DNA of 64,000 bases from Georgenia yuyongxinii (GCF_006352065.1 NZ_CP040915.1:2232001-2296000), one strand, 5' to 3'; positions 1 through 8,696 are shown, counted from the first letter of the stretch. Notes: a model not told the origin generated them from the letters alone. Numbers and translations: made by a program.

Positions 1-958
1 CGCCCGGCATCAGCGAGATGATCTGCGGGAACGTGACGAAGCTGAGGCTCACTCCCGTCAGACCCTCGATCTCGCCGATCTCGATGCCCTGCTGGGCCGC
101 CATGAAGCCGAGCGTGGCGAACACACCGATACCGGCGAGGATCTCGAAGGAGGAGTTGGCGAACGCGGCCACGTACGAGACCGGCACCAGGTTGGACCGT
201 CGGCGCAGGTAGCTCGCGTAGGTCAGCATGATGCCGAAGGCGATGGACAACGAGAAGAAGATCTGGCTGTACGCCGCGATCCACACGCCCGGGTCCGCCA
301 GGGCGGCCCAGTTCGGCGTGAAGAACGCGTTGAGGCCGTCCATCGCGCCGGGCAGGAACAGCGCACGGACCACCAGGATCGCGAAGAGCACGATGAGCAG
401 CGGCAGCATGAGCTTGTTGACCCGCTCGATGCCCTTGCGCACCCCCCGCGCCATCACCCAGAGCGTCACGACCCACAGCCCGAGCAACGTCCAGAAGATC
501 CCGCCCACGACGTCCGCCGTGACGGTGGGGCCGGCGTACTGGAGGAACTCCTCCGCGAAGAACGTGCCGGGATCGTCGCCCCACGCCTCGGTCAGCGAGA
601 ACCCGACGTACCGCAGCGCCCAGACCAGGACGACGGCGTAGTAGGTGGCGATGATGAACGCGATGGCCACCTGGAACCAGCCCAGCGCCTCGAACCGCCG
701 GCCCAGGCGGCGGAACACCGCGGGAGCCGAGCCGCGGTAGCGGTGGCCCAGCGCGTAGTCGAGGAGCAGGATCGGGATGCCGGCCGTGAGCAGCGCGACG
801 AGGTACGGGATGAGGAAGGCGCCGCCACCGTTCTCGTACGCCACGCCGGGGAAGCGCCAGATGTTCCCGAGCCCGATCGCGGAGCCGATCGCGGCGAGCA
901 GGAACCCGAGCTGACCCGACCACTGCTCCCGCTCCACGGCGGGCTTCGCCTCGACCAT
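1..958 (-). CDS. Sodium:neurotransmitter symporter (NSS) family transporter, C-terminus outside window
   Basis: The minus-strand frame opens at ATG 958 and stays open to the window edge, so about 319 residues are visible and the C-terminal part is missing. The N-terminus carries the NSS signature: a first membrane segment reading GFLLAAIGSAIGLGNIWRFP, followed by GGGAFLIPYL and a second segment AGIPILLLDYALGH. These lie around residues 17-75. In this family the unwound GxGNxWRFP region of TM1 binds Na+ and an amino-acid-like substrate at the plasma membrane. The substrate cannot be named from the sequence. The gene diverges from the MetE-like gene across about 185 bp. I saw no strong ribosome binding site, so the start rests on the position of the TM1 motif. 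Confidence 0.9.
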   Translation of the reverse strand, partial: MVEAKPAVEREQWSGQLGFLLAAIGSAIGLGNIWRFPGVAYENGGGAFLIPYLVALLTAGIPILLLDYALGHRYRGSAPAVFRRLGRRFEALGWFQVAIAFIIATYYAVVLVWALRYVGFSLTEAWGDDPGTFFAEEFLQYAGPTVTADVVGGIFWTLLGLWVVTLWVMARGVRKGIERVNKLMLPLLIVLFAILVVRALFLPGAMDGLNAFFTPNWAALADPGVWIAAYSQIFFSLSIAFGIMLTYASYLRRRSNLVPVSYVAAFANSSFEILAGIGVFATLGFMAAQQGIEIGEIEGLTGVSLSFVTFPQIISLMPG

Positions 959-1143
959 GGCCCACACTGTCCCGCCATCGCCACACAGCCGCAATCGGAC
1001 AACACGTACGCGCGTACCGCCGTCGGCCACCCCGTCCGCCATCCGGACGCCTGACGACCGCTTCCCCGCCCACCGAGACGACCCGGCCGGCCACGGGCCC
1101 GGGTGTGACGATCGGAGCGACCCACCCACCGTGAGAGGACCCC

Positions 1144-2352
1144 ATGCTCCGCAGCACCGACCGCATCCAGACCACCCACGCCGGCTCGTTGCCCCGCACG
1201 GCCGAGCTGCTCGCCGCGAACGCGGCGCGCGAGGCCGGCGAGTCCCGGGAGGGCTTCGCCGAGCTGCTGCGCACCGCCGTCACGGACCTGGTGGGCCGCC
1301 AGCTCGACGCCGGCATCACGGTCGTGGGCGACGGGGAGTACGGCAAGTCGATGACCTCGGCCGTGGACTACGGCGCGTGGTGGTCCTACTCCTTCCAGCG
1401 CACCGGCGGCCTGGAGCTCGACGGCGACACGTCCTGGCTCACCGACCGGCACCTGTCCTCCCCCGGCGATGTCCGCCTCACCGGGTTCGCCCACCGCCGG
1501 GACCGCCAGCGCTTCGCCGAGGCCTACGCCGACCCGTCCTCCGGGATCTTCACCGGTGGTGACCCCAAGCCTTTCCCGACGGCGACCGGCCCGCTGCGTT
1601 ACACCGGCCAGGAGGCGGTCGGCACCGACGCAGCCAACCTGACGTCGGCGTTGCAGACGACCGGTGCCCAGGAGGGCTTCCTCACCGCCCTCTCCCCCGG
1701 GTCCGCCTCGCGGATCTCCAACCGGTACTACGCCTCTGACGAGGAGTTCCTCTACGCCTGGGCGGAGGTGCTGCGCGAGGAGTACCGCACCGTCATCGAC
1801 GCCGGGCTCGTGCTGCAGATCGACGATCCGTCGATCGCGGAGAACTTCGACCAGATCGAGCCCGAGCCGGCCGTCGAGGACTACGTGCGGTTCACCGAGC
1901 TGCGCGTCGAGGCGCTCAACCACGCCCTGCGCGGTCTGCCCGAGGACCGCATCCGCTTCCACCTGTGCTGGGGCAGCTGGCACGGTCCGCACACCACGGA
2001 CCTGCCGATGAAGGACATCGTGCGCACGATGCTCAAGATCAACGCCGGCGCCTACTCCTTCGAGGCAGCCAACGTGCGCCATGAGCACGAGTGGCGGGTG
2101 TGGGAGGACGTCGCGCTGCCCGAGGACAAGCTCATCCTGCCCGGCGTTGTCTCGCATGCGACCAACGTGGTGGAGCACCCCGAGCTCGTGGCCGACCGGA
2201 TCGAGCGCTTCGCCGGGCTCGTGGGGCGGGAGAACGTCGTCGCCTCGACCGACTGCGGCCTCGGCGGCCGGGTCCACCCGCAGATCGCGGCCGCGAAGCT
2301 CGAGGCGCTGGGTGCGGGCGCGGAGCTGGCCACCCGCCGTCTCTGGCGCTGA
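1144..2352 (+). CDS. Cobalamin-independent methionine synthase II-like (MetE C-terminal domain) protein
   Basis: The 402-residue protein matches the free-standing MetE C-terminal barrel, which is about half the length of full MetE. Near the N-terminus is TTHAGSLPR, the opening motif of this family. The zinc/thiol-binding region appears as FHLCWGSWHGPH near residue 280 and STDCGLGG near residue 380. Family members transfer methyl groups to or from thiols, or catalyse related C-S chemistry; many stand-alone copies have no proven substrate. An AGAGGA-like ribosome binding site lies a few bases before ATG 1144. The gene stands alone between a divergent transporter and a gene of unknown function, so context does not refine the role. 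It should not be assumed to be the cell's methionine synthase. Confidence 0.85.
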   Translation: MLRSTDRIQTTHAGSLPRTAELLAANAAREAGESREGFAELLRTAVTDLVGRQLDAGITVVGDGEYGKSMTSAVDYGAWWSYSFQRTGGLELDGDTSWLTDRHLSSPGDVRLTGFAHRRDRQRFAEAYADPSSGIFTGGDPKPFPTATGPLRYTGQEAVGTDAANLTSALQTTGAQEGFLTALSPGSASRISNRYYASDEEFLYAWAEVLREEYRTVIDAGLVLQIDDPSIAENFDQIEPEPAVEDYVRFTELRVEALNHALRGLPEDRIRFHLCWGSWHGPHTTDLPMKDIVRTMLKINAGAYSFEAANVRHEHEWRVWEDVALPEDKLILPGVVSHATNVVEHPELVADRIERFAGLVGRENVVASTDCGLGGRVHPQIAAAKLEALGAGAELATRRLWR

Positions 2353-2489
2353 GCTGCGGCGCGGCCCGGACACCCTGCGCCCCCGGGCCCCGCCGCACGC
2401 GCCCCGGAACGCCTCCCACCCATTGCGTCGACGGGTGTGGCGGAAGACACTCGGAGTACAACGAATCGTCCACCCGAGATGAGGTCGAC

Positions 2490-3179
2490 ATGCGCAGCGA
2501 CCCGACAGAGTTCCTCCCCGTCCTGGGCCGGGGCAAGCATCGCAGCCCCAAGCGGGGCGCGTGCTTCATGGAGATGGCCTCGGTGCTGGCGGGAGAACGG
2601 TGGAGCGACCACCCGGCCTGCACGCATCCGCTGCTGGCGCACCTGGCCAGGCTGGTCAACGACTTCACCTCCGACGCCGGTCGGCAGCGCCTCACCCCGC
2701 TGATCCCCTCGGTGATCGGTCTGCAGAGCGCGGACCGGCGGTGGGACCACGAGATCGCCCTGCTGGTGGCCACGCGCGCGCTGCCGTTCGCCTCCGCCCT
2801 GCGCCGCCCGACGGTGGCCGTGGGCATCCTGGCGTGCGAGCGGCTGCTGGCCCAGGCCGAAGGGCGCACGCCCGACGCGCTGCGGCCGTCCAGCGAGCGC
2901 GCGCTCGCGCACGACCCCGCCGCGGCCGGCTGGGCGCAGGAGTTCACCCGTCAGCTGGGTTCGGACCACGCCACCCGCCACCCCGGTCCGGCCATCCTGG
3001 AGTACTCCGTGCCGGCCATCGCCCACTCGCGCGGGGCCGACGCGGACGACATCCTCTTCACCCTGCTGAGTGACGCGATCACGCTCTGCGAACGGTTCAC
3101 GAGCCGTGCGGAGCGGGCGACGGCGGAGGTCCAGCCGGTCGAGCGGCCCGCCCAGCTCGCGGTGGCGCTGCCGGGTTGA
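2490..3179 (+). CDS. Conserved protein of unknown function, paralog of the gene at 4261
   Basis: The 229-residue product is not recognised. It aligns along its whole length with the product of 4261-4968. Shared blocks are GKHR.P.RGACFMEMAS (N-terminal), LAGERWSD, CTHPLLAHLARLVND, LIPSVIGL and HPGPAILEY near residue 170. The N-terminal half carries conserved Cys and His residues (RGACFME, CTHP). There is no signal peptide or membrane segment. The start at ATG 2490 follows a purine-rich GAGATGAGG. The frame extends upstream, but the shared N-terminus with the paralog supports this start. A 12-bp-stem hairpin follows the stop. The two paralogs flank deoD, which may be chance or a shared role. 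Confidence 0.75.
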   Translation: MRSDPTEFLPVLGRGKHRSPKRGACFMEMASVLAGERWSDHPACTHPLLAHLARLVNDFTSDAGRQRLTPLIPSVIGLQSADRRWDHEIALLVATRALPFASALRRPTVAVGILACERLLAQAEGRTPDALRPSSERALAHDPAAAGWAQEFTRQLGSDHATRHPGPAILEYSVPAIAHSRGADADDILFTLLSDAITLCERFTSRAERATAEVQPVERPAQLAVALPG

Positions 3180-3210
3180 CCCCGGCGACAGCTCATCTCG
3201 GAACGGTCGA

Positions 3211-3240
3211 GCGTGCGACCTCCCCCCGGAGGCCGCACGC
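3211..3240 (+). terminator. Hairpin after the first paralog gene
   Basis: The arms GCGTGCG-CCTCC (3211-3223) and GGAGG-CGCACGC (3228-3240) pair with one A/C mismatch and a 4-base C loop. It lies 32 bases after the stop at 3179 and before deoD. No U-tract follows, as is common in high-GC actinomycetes. Confidence 0.5.
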
Positions 3241-3365
3241 CCGCCGGCACGGACTGCCCCGCTGCCACCGGTAGCCAGGGCGGGGCCGTGACGTGGGACG
3301 ATGCGCGAGCGGTGCGAGATCCTCATCGTGTGCCGCCAACCGTCGTCCGCCGAGAAGGAGTCATC

Positions 3366-4073
3366 ATGGCCACCCCGCACATCGCCGCCGAGAAGGGCGA
3401 CTTCGCGCCCGCCGTCCTCATGCCGGGTGACCCGCGGCGTGCCGAACGGATCGCGAACCTGCTCATGCCGGACGCCCGGAAGGTCTCCGACGTGCGCGGC
3501 ATCGGCGCCTACACCGGCACGGTCGACGGCAAGCCGCTCTCCGTGATGGCCTCCGGGATGGGGATGCCCTCGCTGGGCATCTATGCCAACGAGCTCTTCT
3601 CGCAGTTCGACGTACAGCGCATCATCCGCGTGGGCACCGCAGGCGGGCTGGCGCACAAGGTCAAGGTGGGCGACGTCGTCGTGGCCCTGGGTGCGCACAC
3701 GGACTCGGCGATGAACACCACGCGGATCCCGGGCATCCACTTCTCCGCCGTCGCGTCCTACCCGCTGGTCGCCGCCGCTGTCGCCGCCGCCGGGGCCGAC
3801 ACGACGATCCACGTGGCGCCGGTGGTCTCCCGGGACCACTTCTACGGCAACCCCGCCGAGCAGATCCAGGCCCTCGCCGACTACGGCACGCTCGCGGTCG
3901 AGATGGAGGCCGCGGGCCTGTACGCCATCGCCGCCCAGTACGACCGCGAGGCGCTTGCCGTGCTCACGATCTCGGACCACCTCCTCGACCACTCCCAGGA
4001 CATGACCGCCGAGGAACGCGAGCACAACTTCGAGCGGGCGCTCGCGCTCGCCGTCGCCGCTGCGCACTGCTGA
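3366..4073 (+). CDS. deoD: Purine nucleoside phosphorylase, DeoD type
   Basis: The 235-residue length is that of hexameric bacterial PNP. The enzyme splits purine (deoxy)nucleosides with phosphate to the free base and (deoxy)ribose 1-phosphate in the cytoplasm. Visible family motifs are MPGDPRRAERIA near residue 20 (phosphate loop), RVGTAGG near residue 86, and VEMEAAGLY followed by TISDH near residue 200, where the catalytic Asp sits. ATG 3366 follows AAGGAG at about 7 bases, so the longer upstream frame is not used. The gene sits between two paralogous unknown genes and has no pentose-phosphate partner (deoB/deoC) nearby. Assignment is secure. Confidence 0.96.
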   Translation: MATPHIAAEKGDFAPAVLMPGDPRRAERIANLLMPDARKVSDVRGIGAYTGTVDGKPLSVMASGMGMPSLGIYANELFSQFDVQRIIRVGTAGGLAHKVKVGDVVVALGAHTDSAMNTTRIPGIHFSAVASYPLVAAAVAAAGADTTIHVAPVVSRDHFYGNPAEQIQALADYGTLAVEMEAAGLYAIAAQYDREALAVLTISDHLLDHSQDMTAEEREHNFERALALAVAAAHC

Positions 4074-4260
4074 GGGCGCGCCACCCTCGCTCCACGTCGG
4101 TTCAGACGGTCGGCGCGGCCCCGCGTCAAGCCAACACCCCGACGGCGCCCGAATTTCACCCTCTCAACGGCGTCGTACCCGTTGCACCCGCCGGGTGTCT
4201 GGCGCAGACTTGAGTGGGTCAAGAGCGCATCACCCCAGTGCCAAGGCCGGTGAGATCGTG

Positions 4261-4968
4261 ATGATGAAGACCGATCAGCCAGACATGCTCCCGATGCTGT
4301 CACGCGGGAAGCACAGAAACCCACGCCGTGGTGCGTGCTTCATGGAGCTGGCCTCGTTCCTCGCCGGTGAGCGGTGGAGCGACCGGCCGTCGTGCACGCA
4401 CCCCCTGCTCGCGCATCTGGCGCGCCTGGTCAACGACTGCACGTCGGACCATGCCAGGCCCCGGCTAGCACCGCTGATCCCGTCGGTTATCGGGCTGACC
4501 AGCAAGGACCCACGCTGGAACCACGAGATCGCCCTTCTCACGGCGGTCAAAGCGTTGCCTGTGGTGGCCGAGGAGACGCAGCGGGCGCTGGCCGTCGGTG
4601 TCCTGAGCGTCGACAGGATGCTGGCCGAGACCGACGGCCGTGAGCCGGGCACCTTGCGTCCGGCCACCGCCGAGGCACTCGACGCCGTCCCGCACGCGGC
4701 CCGGTGGGCGCGGGAGTTCATCGCGCACGGCGTCATCGGGCCGGTGCGCTACCACCCCGGGCCGGTGATCCTGGACTTCGCGGTGCCGGGCATCGCCACG
4801 GCGTGCGTCACCGATGCCGACGACCGGCTGCGCCGTCTGCTGACGGACGCGATCCACATGTGCGAGGACCTGGCGACGGCGGAGCGGGGCCCGGCCGAGG
4901 TCGACCGTCTCGCGGATCTGCGGCCGGAGCAGTGGCTGCTCGTGGTGTCGCCCGCAGCGACTCGCTGA
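4261..4968 (+). CDS. Conserved protein of unknown function, paralog of the gene at 2490
   Basis: The 235-residue protein is clearly homologous to the product of 2490-3179. They share GKHRNPRRGACFMELAS, LAGERWSD, CTHPLLAHLARLVND, LIPSVIGL and HPGPVILDF. Cys and His in the N-terminal half and His near residue 160 are kept in both copies. I do not recognise the family and assign no function. Start choice lies between GTG 4258, ATG 4261 and ATG 4264; 4261 is taken with GGTGAG just upstream. The upstream sequences of both paralogs contain a related CGGGTGT-N-GGCG-AGAC block, which hints at shared control. A 13-bp perfect hairpin follows the stop. Confidence 0.75.
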   Translation: MMKTDQPDMLPMLSRGKHRNPRRGACFMELASFLAGERWSDRPSCTHPLLAHLARLVNDCTSDHARPRLAPLIPSVIGLTSKDPRWNHEIALLTAVKALPVVAEETQRALAVGVLSVDRMLAETDGREPGTLRPATAEALDAVPHAARWAREFIAHGVIGPVRYHPGPVILDFAVPGIATACVTDADDRLRRLLTDAIHMCEDLATAERGPAEVDRLADLRPEQWLLVVSPAATR

Positions 4969-4976
4969 CCACGTTG

Positions 4977-5010
4977 GACGGCGGGGCGGACCAGGGACCG
5001 CCCCGCCGTC
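4977..5010 (+). terminator. Hairpin terminator after the second paralog gene
   Basis: A perfect 13-bp stem, GACGGCGGGGCGG (4977-4989) with its complement at 4998-5010, closes an 8-base loop 8 bases after the stop at 4968. There is no U-tract. Position and strength support a terminator. Confidence 0.7.
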
Positions 5011-5230
5011 GGCGTGCCACACGGCGCCCGGAGGCGGACACGGGGCGCCACTTGGCGGACGCGGACAACCCGCGCCGCGCCGGGGTGTGCCGTTTACGGC
5101 GTGTCGGGCGGTTTTCGGGCTCTCTTTCACAAGCGGCGCGATTCGTCGTCGATTGTCGCTCTGATGTGCCCCGCCGCGACGGGCGCCGCCGGTAACCTCC
5201 TGACAAGTCGTCGAGGAAGGGGCCCTGACA

Positions 5231-5878
5231 ATGACGCAGCAGCAATCGCCCGCAGCCGAGCAGCCTCCCGTCCGGCGGGGGCCGGGGCGGCCGCGGCATG
5301 CGGACACAGAGGCCCGTGCCTACCGCGCCGTGCTCGAGCTCTTCGGTCAGAAGGGCTGGTCCGGTCTGAGCCTCGACGGCGTGGCCACCCACGCAGGTAT
5401 CGGCAAGTCGTCGATCTACCTGCGGTGGAAGGACAAGCGCGACCTCCTCATGGACGCGCTTCATGATCTCGAGGAGCACCTCGTGGTCCCCGAGGAGACC
5501 GAGAACCTCAAGATCCGGGACTACCTCGTGGCGCATGCCACCGCCCGTGCGGAGCTGTACCTGGGCGAGCACGGCAGTGCTCTGTCACATCTCTACTCCG
5601 CCGCCCACGCCAATCCGTCGGAGTTCGCCGAGATCCGCCAGCAGAACATCAGCCGCGGGATCCTGAGCCTCCACGGCCGGATCGAGAAGGCCGTCGCCGA
5701 CGGTGAGCTGCCCAAGGACACCTCGGTGTTCCATCTGCTCGACGCGATCGAGGGAGCCGTCCTCGTCCACGTGCTCTTCAGCTCGCCCAAGAACAACGAC
5801 GACCTGAGCACCGGCATCGGGGAGTACGTGCGCAAGCTCGTCGACATCCAGCTCCGCGGGATCGGCGCCACCGTCTGA
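5231..5878 (+). CDS. TetR/AcrR-family transcriptional regulator
   Basis: The 215-residue protein has a basic N-terminus (RRGPGRPR) and then a TetR helix-turn-helix at about residues 25-70, including GWSGLSLDGVATHAGIGKSS and IYLRWKDKRDLL. The C-terminal two thirds would bind a ligand and dimerise; its sequence does not identify the ligand. ATG 5231 follows AGGAAGGGG at about 10 bases. The gene is preceded by about 220 bp without another gene and converges on alkA. No obvious target gene is adjacent on the same strand, so its regulon is unknown. Confidence 0.92.
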   Translation: MTQQQSPAAEQPPVRRGPGRPRHADTEARAYRAVLELFGQKGWSGLSLDGVATHAGIGKSSIYLRWKDKRDLLMDALHDLEEHLVVPEETENLKIRDYLVAHATARAELYLGEHGSALSHLYSAAHANPSEFAEIRQQNISRGILSLHGRIEKAVADGELPKDTSVFHLLDAIEGAVLVHVLFSSPKNNDDLSTGIGEYVRKLVDIQLRGIGATV

Positions 5879-5896
5879 CGGCTGGGGGCCAGGCGC

Positions 5897-6796
5897 TCAC
5901 ATGCGCGCGTACGCGGCGAGGGTCCACAGATGCGTGACCGCGTACGCGCGCAGCGGCCGCCAGGACTCGGCGCGCGCCACGGCAGCCTGGGCGTGAAGCC
6001 CGCCGAGAGCGCGCCTGAGCACCAGGTCGCCGGCGGGATAGGCGTCCCGGTCCCCGAGGGCGCGCAGCGCCAGGTAGTCCGCCGTCCAGGGGCCGACGCC
6101 GGGCAGAGCCAGCAGCTGCCGGCGGACGAGGGCGGGGTCGCTCCCCGGGGTGATGTGGAGCCCATCGGCGCAGGCGGTCGCCAGCGCGTGGACGGTGCGG
6201 GCTCGCGCCCCGGTCACGCGCACTGCCTCCCGTAGCTCGGTGGGATCGACGCCGGCGAGCCTCTCGGGTCGGGGGAACGCACGCAGGTTCCCCGGGGCGA
6301 GGGTCCCGTACGTGCTGACGAGCCGAGCGGCGAAGGTCCGCGCCGCGGCCAGGGAGACCTGCTGACCGAGCACCGTGACGACGGCGGCCTCGAAGCCGTC
6401 CACATGGCCAAGCACCCGCAGCCCCGGCCGCGCCGCGACAAGCGGTCCCAGGAGCGGGTCTCCGCCCAGTACCTGCGCCACACCAGACGGCTCTACGTCC
6501 AGATCAAGCCAGCGGCGGACCAGCTCGAGCACCGCCGGCACGTCAGGCGCCGCCGCCTCCAGGACGGCATCGACGTGCGTCTCGGTCAGCCGGACGGTCA
6601 CGGCAGCCGGCCCGTGCGCCGCCGGGACGGTGCGGGTGTGGGTGGCTGCGCTCGAGTCGTGGCGCTCGGCGCCCTGCAGGGCGTGCGCGGCCAGGGCACC
6701 GAGCACTCCGGCCACGTCGAAGGGCGCGTGCAGCGCCAGGCGCACCTCTGCTCGCACGGTGGTCGACGCCGTCGGCCGCGGTGCCGGCGTTCTCAC
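5897..6796 (-). CDS. alkA: DNA-3-methyladenine glycosylase II (AlkA)
   Basis: A base-excision glycosylase that removes alkylated purines. The 299-residue protein has an AlkA N-terminal domain, then an HhH-GPD core. The helix-hairpin-helix reads LLALPGVGPWTADYLALRAL, and the catalytic Asp is in YPAGDLVLRRAL at about residue 257. There is no N-terminal Ada methyltransferase domain, unlike the common actinobacterial Ada-AlkA fusions. GTG 6796 is preferred because it overlaps the stop of tag as GTGA, indicating coupling; an upstream GTG at 6820 is possible. It is the last gene of the sigma-ogt-tag-alkA operon. Confidence 0.93.
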   Translation of the reverse strand: MRTPAPRPTASTTVRAEVRLALHAPFDVAGVLGALAAHALQGAERHDSSAATHTRTVPAAHGPAAVTVRLTETHVDAVLEAAAPDVPAVLELVRRWLDLDVEPSGVAQVLGGDPLLGPLVAARPGLRVLGHVDGFEAAVVTVLGQQVSLAAARTFAARLVSTYGTLAPGNLRAFPRPERLAGVDPTELREAVRVTGARARTVHALATACADGLHITPGSDPALVRRQLLALPGVGPWTADYLALRALGDRDAYPAGDLVLRRALGGLHAQAAVARAESWRPLRAYAVTHLWTLAAYARM

Positions 6797-7431
6797 CGAC
6801 GTGACCCGTCCGGGTGCCACAGCCCGGAGCAGGCGCGCCGGTGCGAGCCCACCAGGTGGGTGTCGACCAGGCCGATGGCTTCCATGAGGGCGAACATGGT
6901 CGTCGGTCCGACGAAACGGAAGCCGTGGCTGCGCAGCTCCTTGGAGAGGGCGACGGACTCCGTGCTGGTGGTCGGCAGCTCCGCAAGCGTCCGCGGGGCC
7001 GGGGTGACCTCCGGCTGGAAGGACCAGACGAGCGCGTCGAGGCCACCCACCGCGCGCAGCGCGACCGTGGCGCGTGCGTTGGTCACCGTGGCCGCGATCT
7101 TCGCCCGGTTGCGCACGATCCGGGCGTCGGTCATCAGACGGTCGACGTCGGCGTCCCCGAAGGCTGCCACCACGTCTGGGTCGAAGTCGTGGAACGCCTC
7201 ACGAAAGGCGGCACGCTTGCGCAGGATCGTCGCCCACGACAAGCCGGCCTGGAAACCCTCGAGGCAGATCCGCTCGTAGATCCCGCTCTCGCCGCGTACC
7301 GGTACGCCCCACTCGGTGTCGTAGTACTCCCGGAGGAGCGCGTCGGTGGCCGCCCAGGCCGGGCGAGCGAGACCGTCCGACCCGACGACGAGGCCGTCGT
7401 CGATCAGGCCCTCCGAGGTTGCTGAGGTCAT
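6793..7431 (-). CDS. tag: DNA-3-methyladenine glycosylase I (Tag), zinc-ligand-depleted
   Basis: Tag removes 3-methyladenine from alkylated DNA. The core motifs are intact: YYDTEWGVP, ICLEGFQAGLSWATIL, LSKELRSHGFRFVGP and GLVDTHLVG. In E. coli Tag a zinc is held by Cys4, His17, His175 and Cys179. Aligning by eye, only the His175 equivalent (DTHLVG) remains; Cys4, His17 (Tyr in YYDTEWG) and Cys179 (Ser in HLVGS) are replaced. The protein therefore probably folds without the zinc snap. ATG 7431 gives 212 residues. It lies 58 bp after ogt and overlaps the alkA start by 4 bases. Confidence 0.93.
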   Translation of the reverse strand: MTSATSEGLIDDGLVVGSDGLARPAWAATDALLREYYDTEWGVPVRGESGIYERICLEGFQAGLSWATILRKRAAFREAFHDFDPDVVAAFGDADVDRLMTDARIVRNRAKIAATVTNARATVALRAVGGLDALVWSFQPEVTPAPRTLAELPTTSTESVALSKELRSHGFRFVGPTTMFALMEAIGLVDTHLVGSHRRACSGLWHPDGSRR

Positions 7432-7489
7432 GCGCCCACCCTGCCAGGCGTCACCCACATTACCGGACCCGCATACGGAGAAGACGTCC

Positions 7490-8095
7490 TCATGCTGCCT
7501 GCTCGAGCTCGAGGAGGCGCCGCTTGATCTCCGGGCCGCCCAGGTACCCGCCCAGCGAGCCGTCCGAGCGCAGCACCCGGTGGCACGGGACGACCAGAGG
7601 CACCGGGTTGGTCGCGCACGCTGTGCCCACCGCGCGCACGGCGCGGGGCCGGCCGGTCGCCGCAGCCACCTCGGCGTAGCTCTCGGTCTGCCCGAACGGG
7701 ATCGCGGGCAGGTGGTCGAGCACCTCTCGCCGGAACCCGGTGGCCAGGCGCAGATCCACAGGCAGGTCGAACGCGCGGCGCCGGCCCCCGAGGTACTCCT
7801 CGACCTGGCGGGCGGCGCGGTCCAGACGCGCCGGTGCCCGCAGGATGCGGGGGCTCACGCGCTGCGCGAGCCCGGCCAGGACTTCGTCGTGGTCCTCGGT
7901 GTCGAAGGCGACGCGCACCAGCCCCGCGCCGGTCGCCGCGAGCAGCAGTTGGCCGAGCGTCGTGTCGAGGGTGCGGTAGGCGACGTCGAGGACGCCCCCG
8001 GCGGCCGCCTGGCTCGCCAGGCGGGTGTGCAGTCGCTCGAGGTCGGCGGCGTCGATGGTGCCGAGCGAGCTCAACGGGTCGGTGCTGGTCATCAT
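7490..8095 (-). CDS. ogt: Methylated-DNA--protein-cysteine S-methyltransferase (Ogt/MGMT)
   Basis: A suicide repair protein that moves the O6-alkyl group of guanine to its own Cys. The 201-residue protein carries the active-site motif VPCHRVL with Cys at about 171, preceded by the helix-turn-helix region IPFGQTESYAEVAAATGRP and the arginine-finger region RAVRAVGTACATNP. No Ada regulatory N-terminal domain is present. The start ATG 8095 overlaps the stop of the sigma-factor gene as ATGA, so translation is probably coupled. ATG 8092 is an alternative start one codon later. Neighbours are other alkylation-repair genes. Confidence 0.95.
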   Translation of the reverse strand: MMTSTDPLSSLGTIDAADLERLHTRLASQAAAGGVLDVAYRTLDTTLGQLLLAATGAGLVRVAFDTEDHDEVLAGLAQRVSPRILRAPARLDRAARQVEEYLGGRRRAFDLPVDLRLATGFRREVLDHLPAIPFGQTESYAEVAAATGRPRAVRAVGTACATNPVPLVVPCHRVLRSDGSLGGYLGGPEIKRRLLELEQAA

Positions 8096-8562
8096 GCGTG
8101 CTCCTGGAGGGTGGAACGCAGGGTCCTCATGCCGTCGGCGGCGGCCCGGCGGGCCGCCGCCGGAGTGCCGCCGACGAGGGCGGCGACCTCGGCGTACGGC
8201 AGACCGGCGAGATGGTGGAAGGCGATGGCCTCGCGCTGGCGGTCGGTGAGTGCGCGAAGCGCCTCCCACAGGCCGTCCTCCGGCGGGGCCGGGACACCGT
8301 GCGGGGAGACCTGGTCGGGTGTCTCGGCCACGGGCACCGCCCGGCGGCTGCGGGCACGGTGGAGGTCGATGGCCTTGCGGCGGGCGATGGTGACCAGCCA
8401 CGCCTCGACGTTGGCGCCCTCGGACAGCTCCGGGTAGGCGCGCAACGCGGCGAGGAACGTCTCGGACCAGGCGTCGTCGGCATCCGTGGCGCCCAGGAGC
8501 GCGCGGCACACCCGCAGCACGGTGGGCCCGTGCTCGGCGACGACGTGTTCGAATGGCTGCAC
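8092..8562 (-). CDS. RNA polymerase sigma-70 family factor (ECF-like), leader gene of alkylation-repair operon
   Basis: The 156-residue product has sigma region 2 (DDAWSETFLAALRAY and AWLVTIARRKAIDLHR, residues about 25-65) and region 4 (LTDRQREAIAFHHLAGLPYA then EVAALVGGT, residues about 105-145). Length and two-domain build fit ECF-type sigma factors. GTG 8562 is chosen because region 2 begins soon after it and AGGA lies about 12 bases upstream; the frame remains open much further, so the start is uncertain. The stop overlaps ogt. No anti-sigma gene is adjacent. Placement suggests it switches on DNA-alkylation repair, which is inference. Confidence 0.85.
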   Translation of the reverse strand: MQPFEHVVAEHGPTVLRVCRALLGATDADDAWSETFLAALRAYPELSEGANVEAWLVTIARRKAIDLHRARSRRAVPVAETPDQVSPHGVPAPPEDGLWEALRALTDRQREAIAFHHLAGLPYAEVAALVGGTPAAARRAAADGMRTLRSTLQEHA

Positions 8563-8696
8563 GTGAGGTAGACGTCCTGGGAAGCGCAGATGTGAGGACT
8601 TGACTCTATCCGGGTGCTGCGCCGCCCCTGCTGGACGCCACTCGCCATCGGGAAGGGTGCTGGCGCCGACCGTCCCCTCGGAACCTGAGAAGAAGT

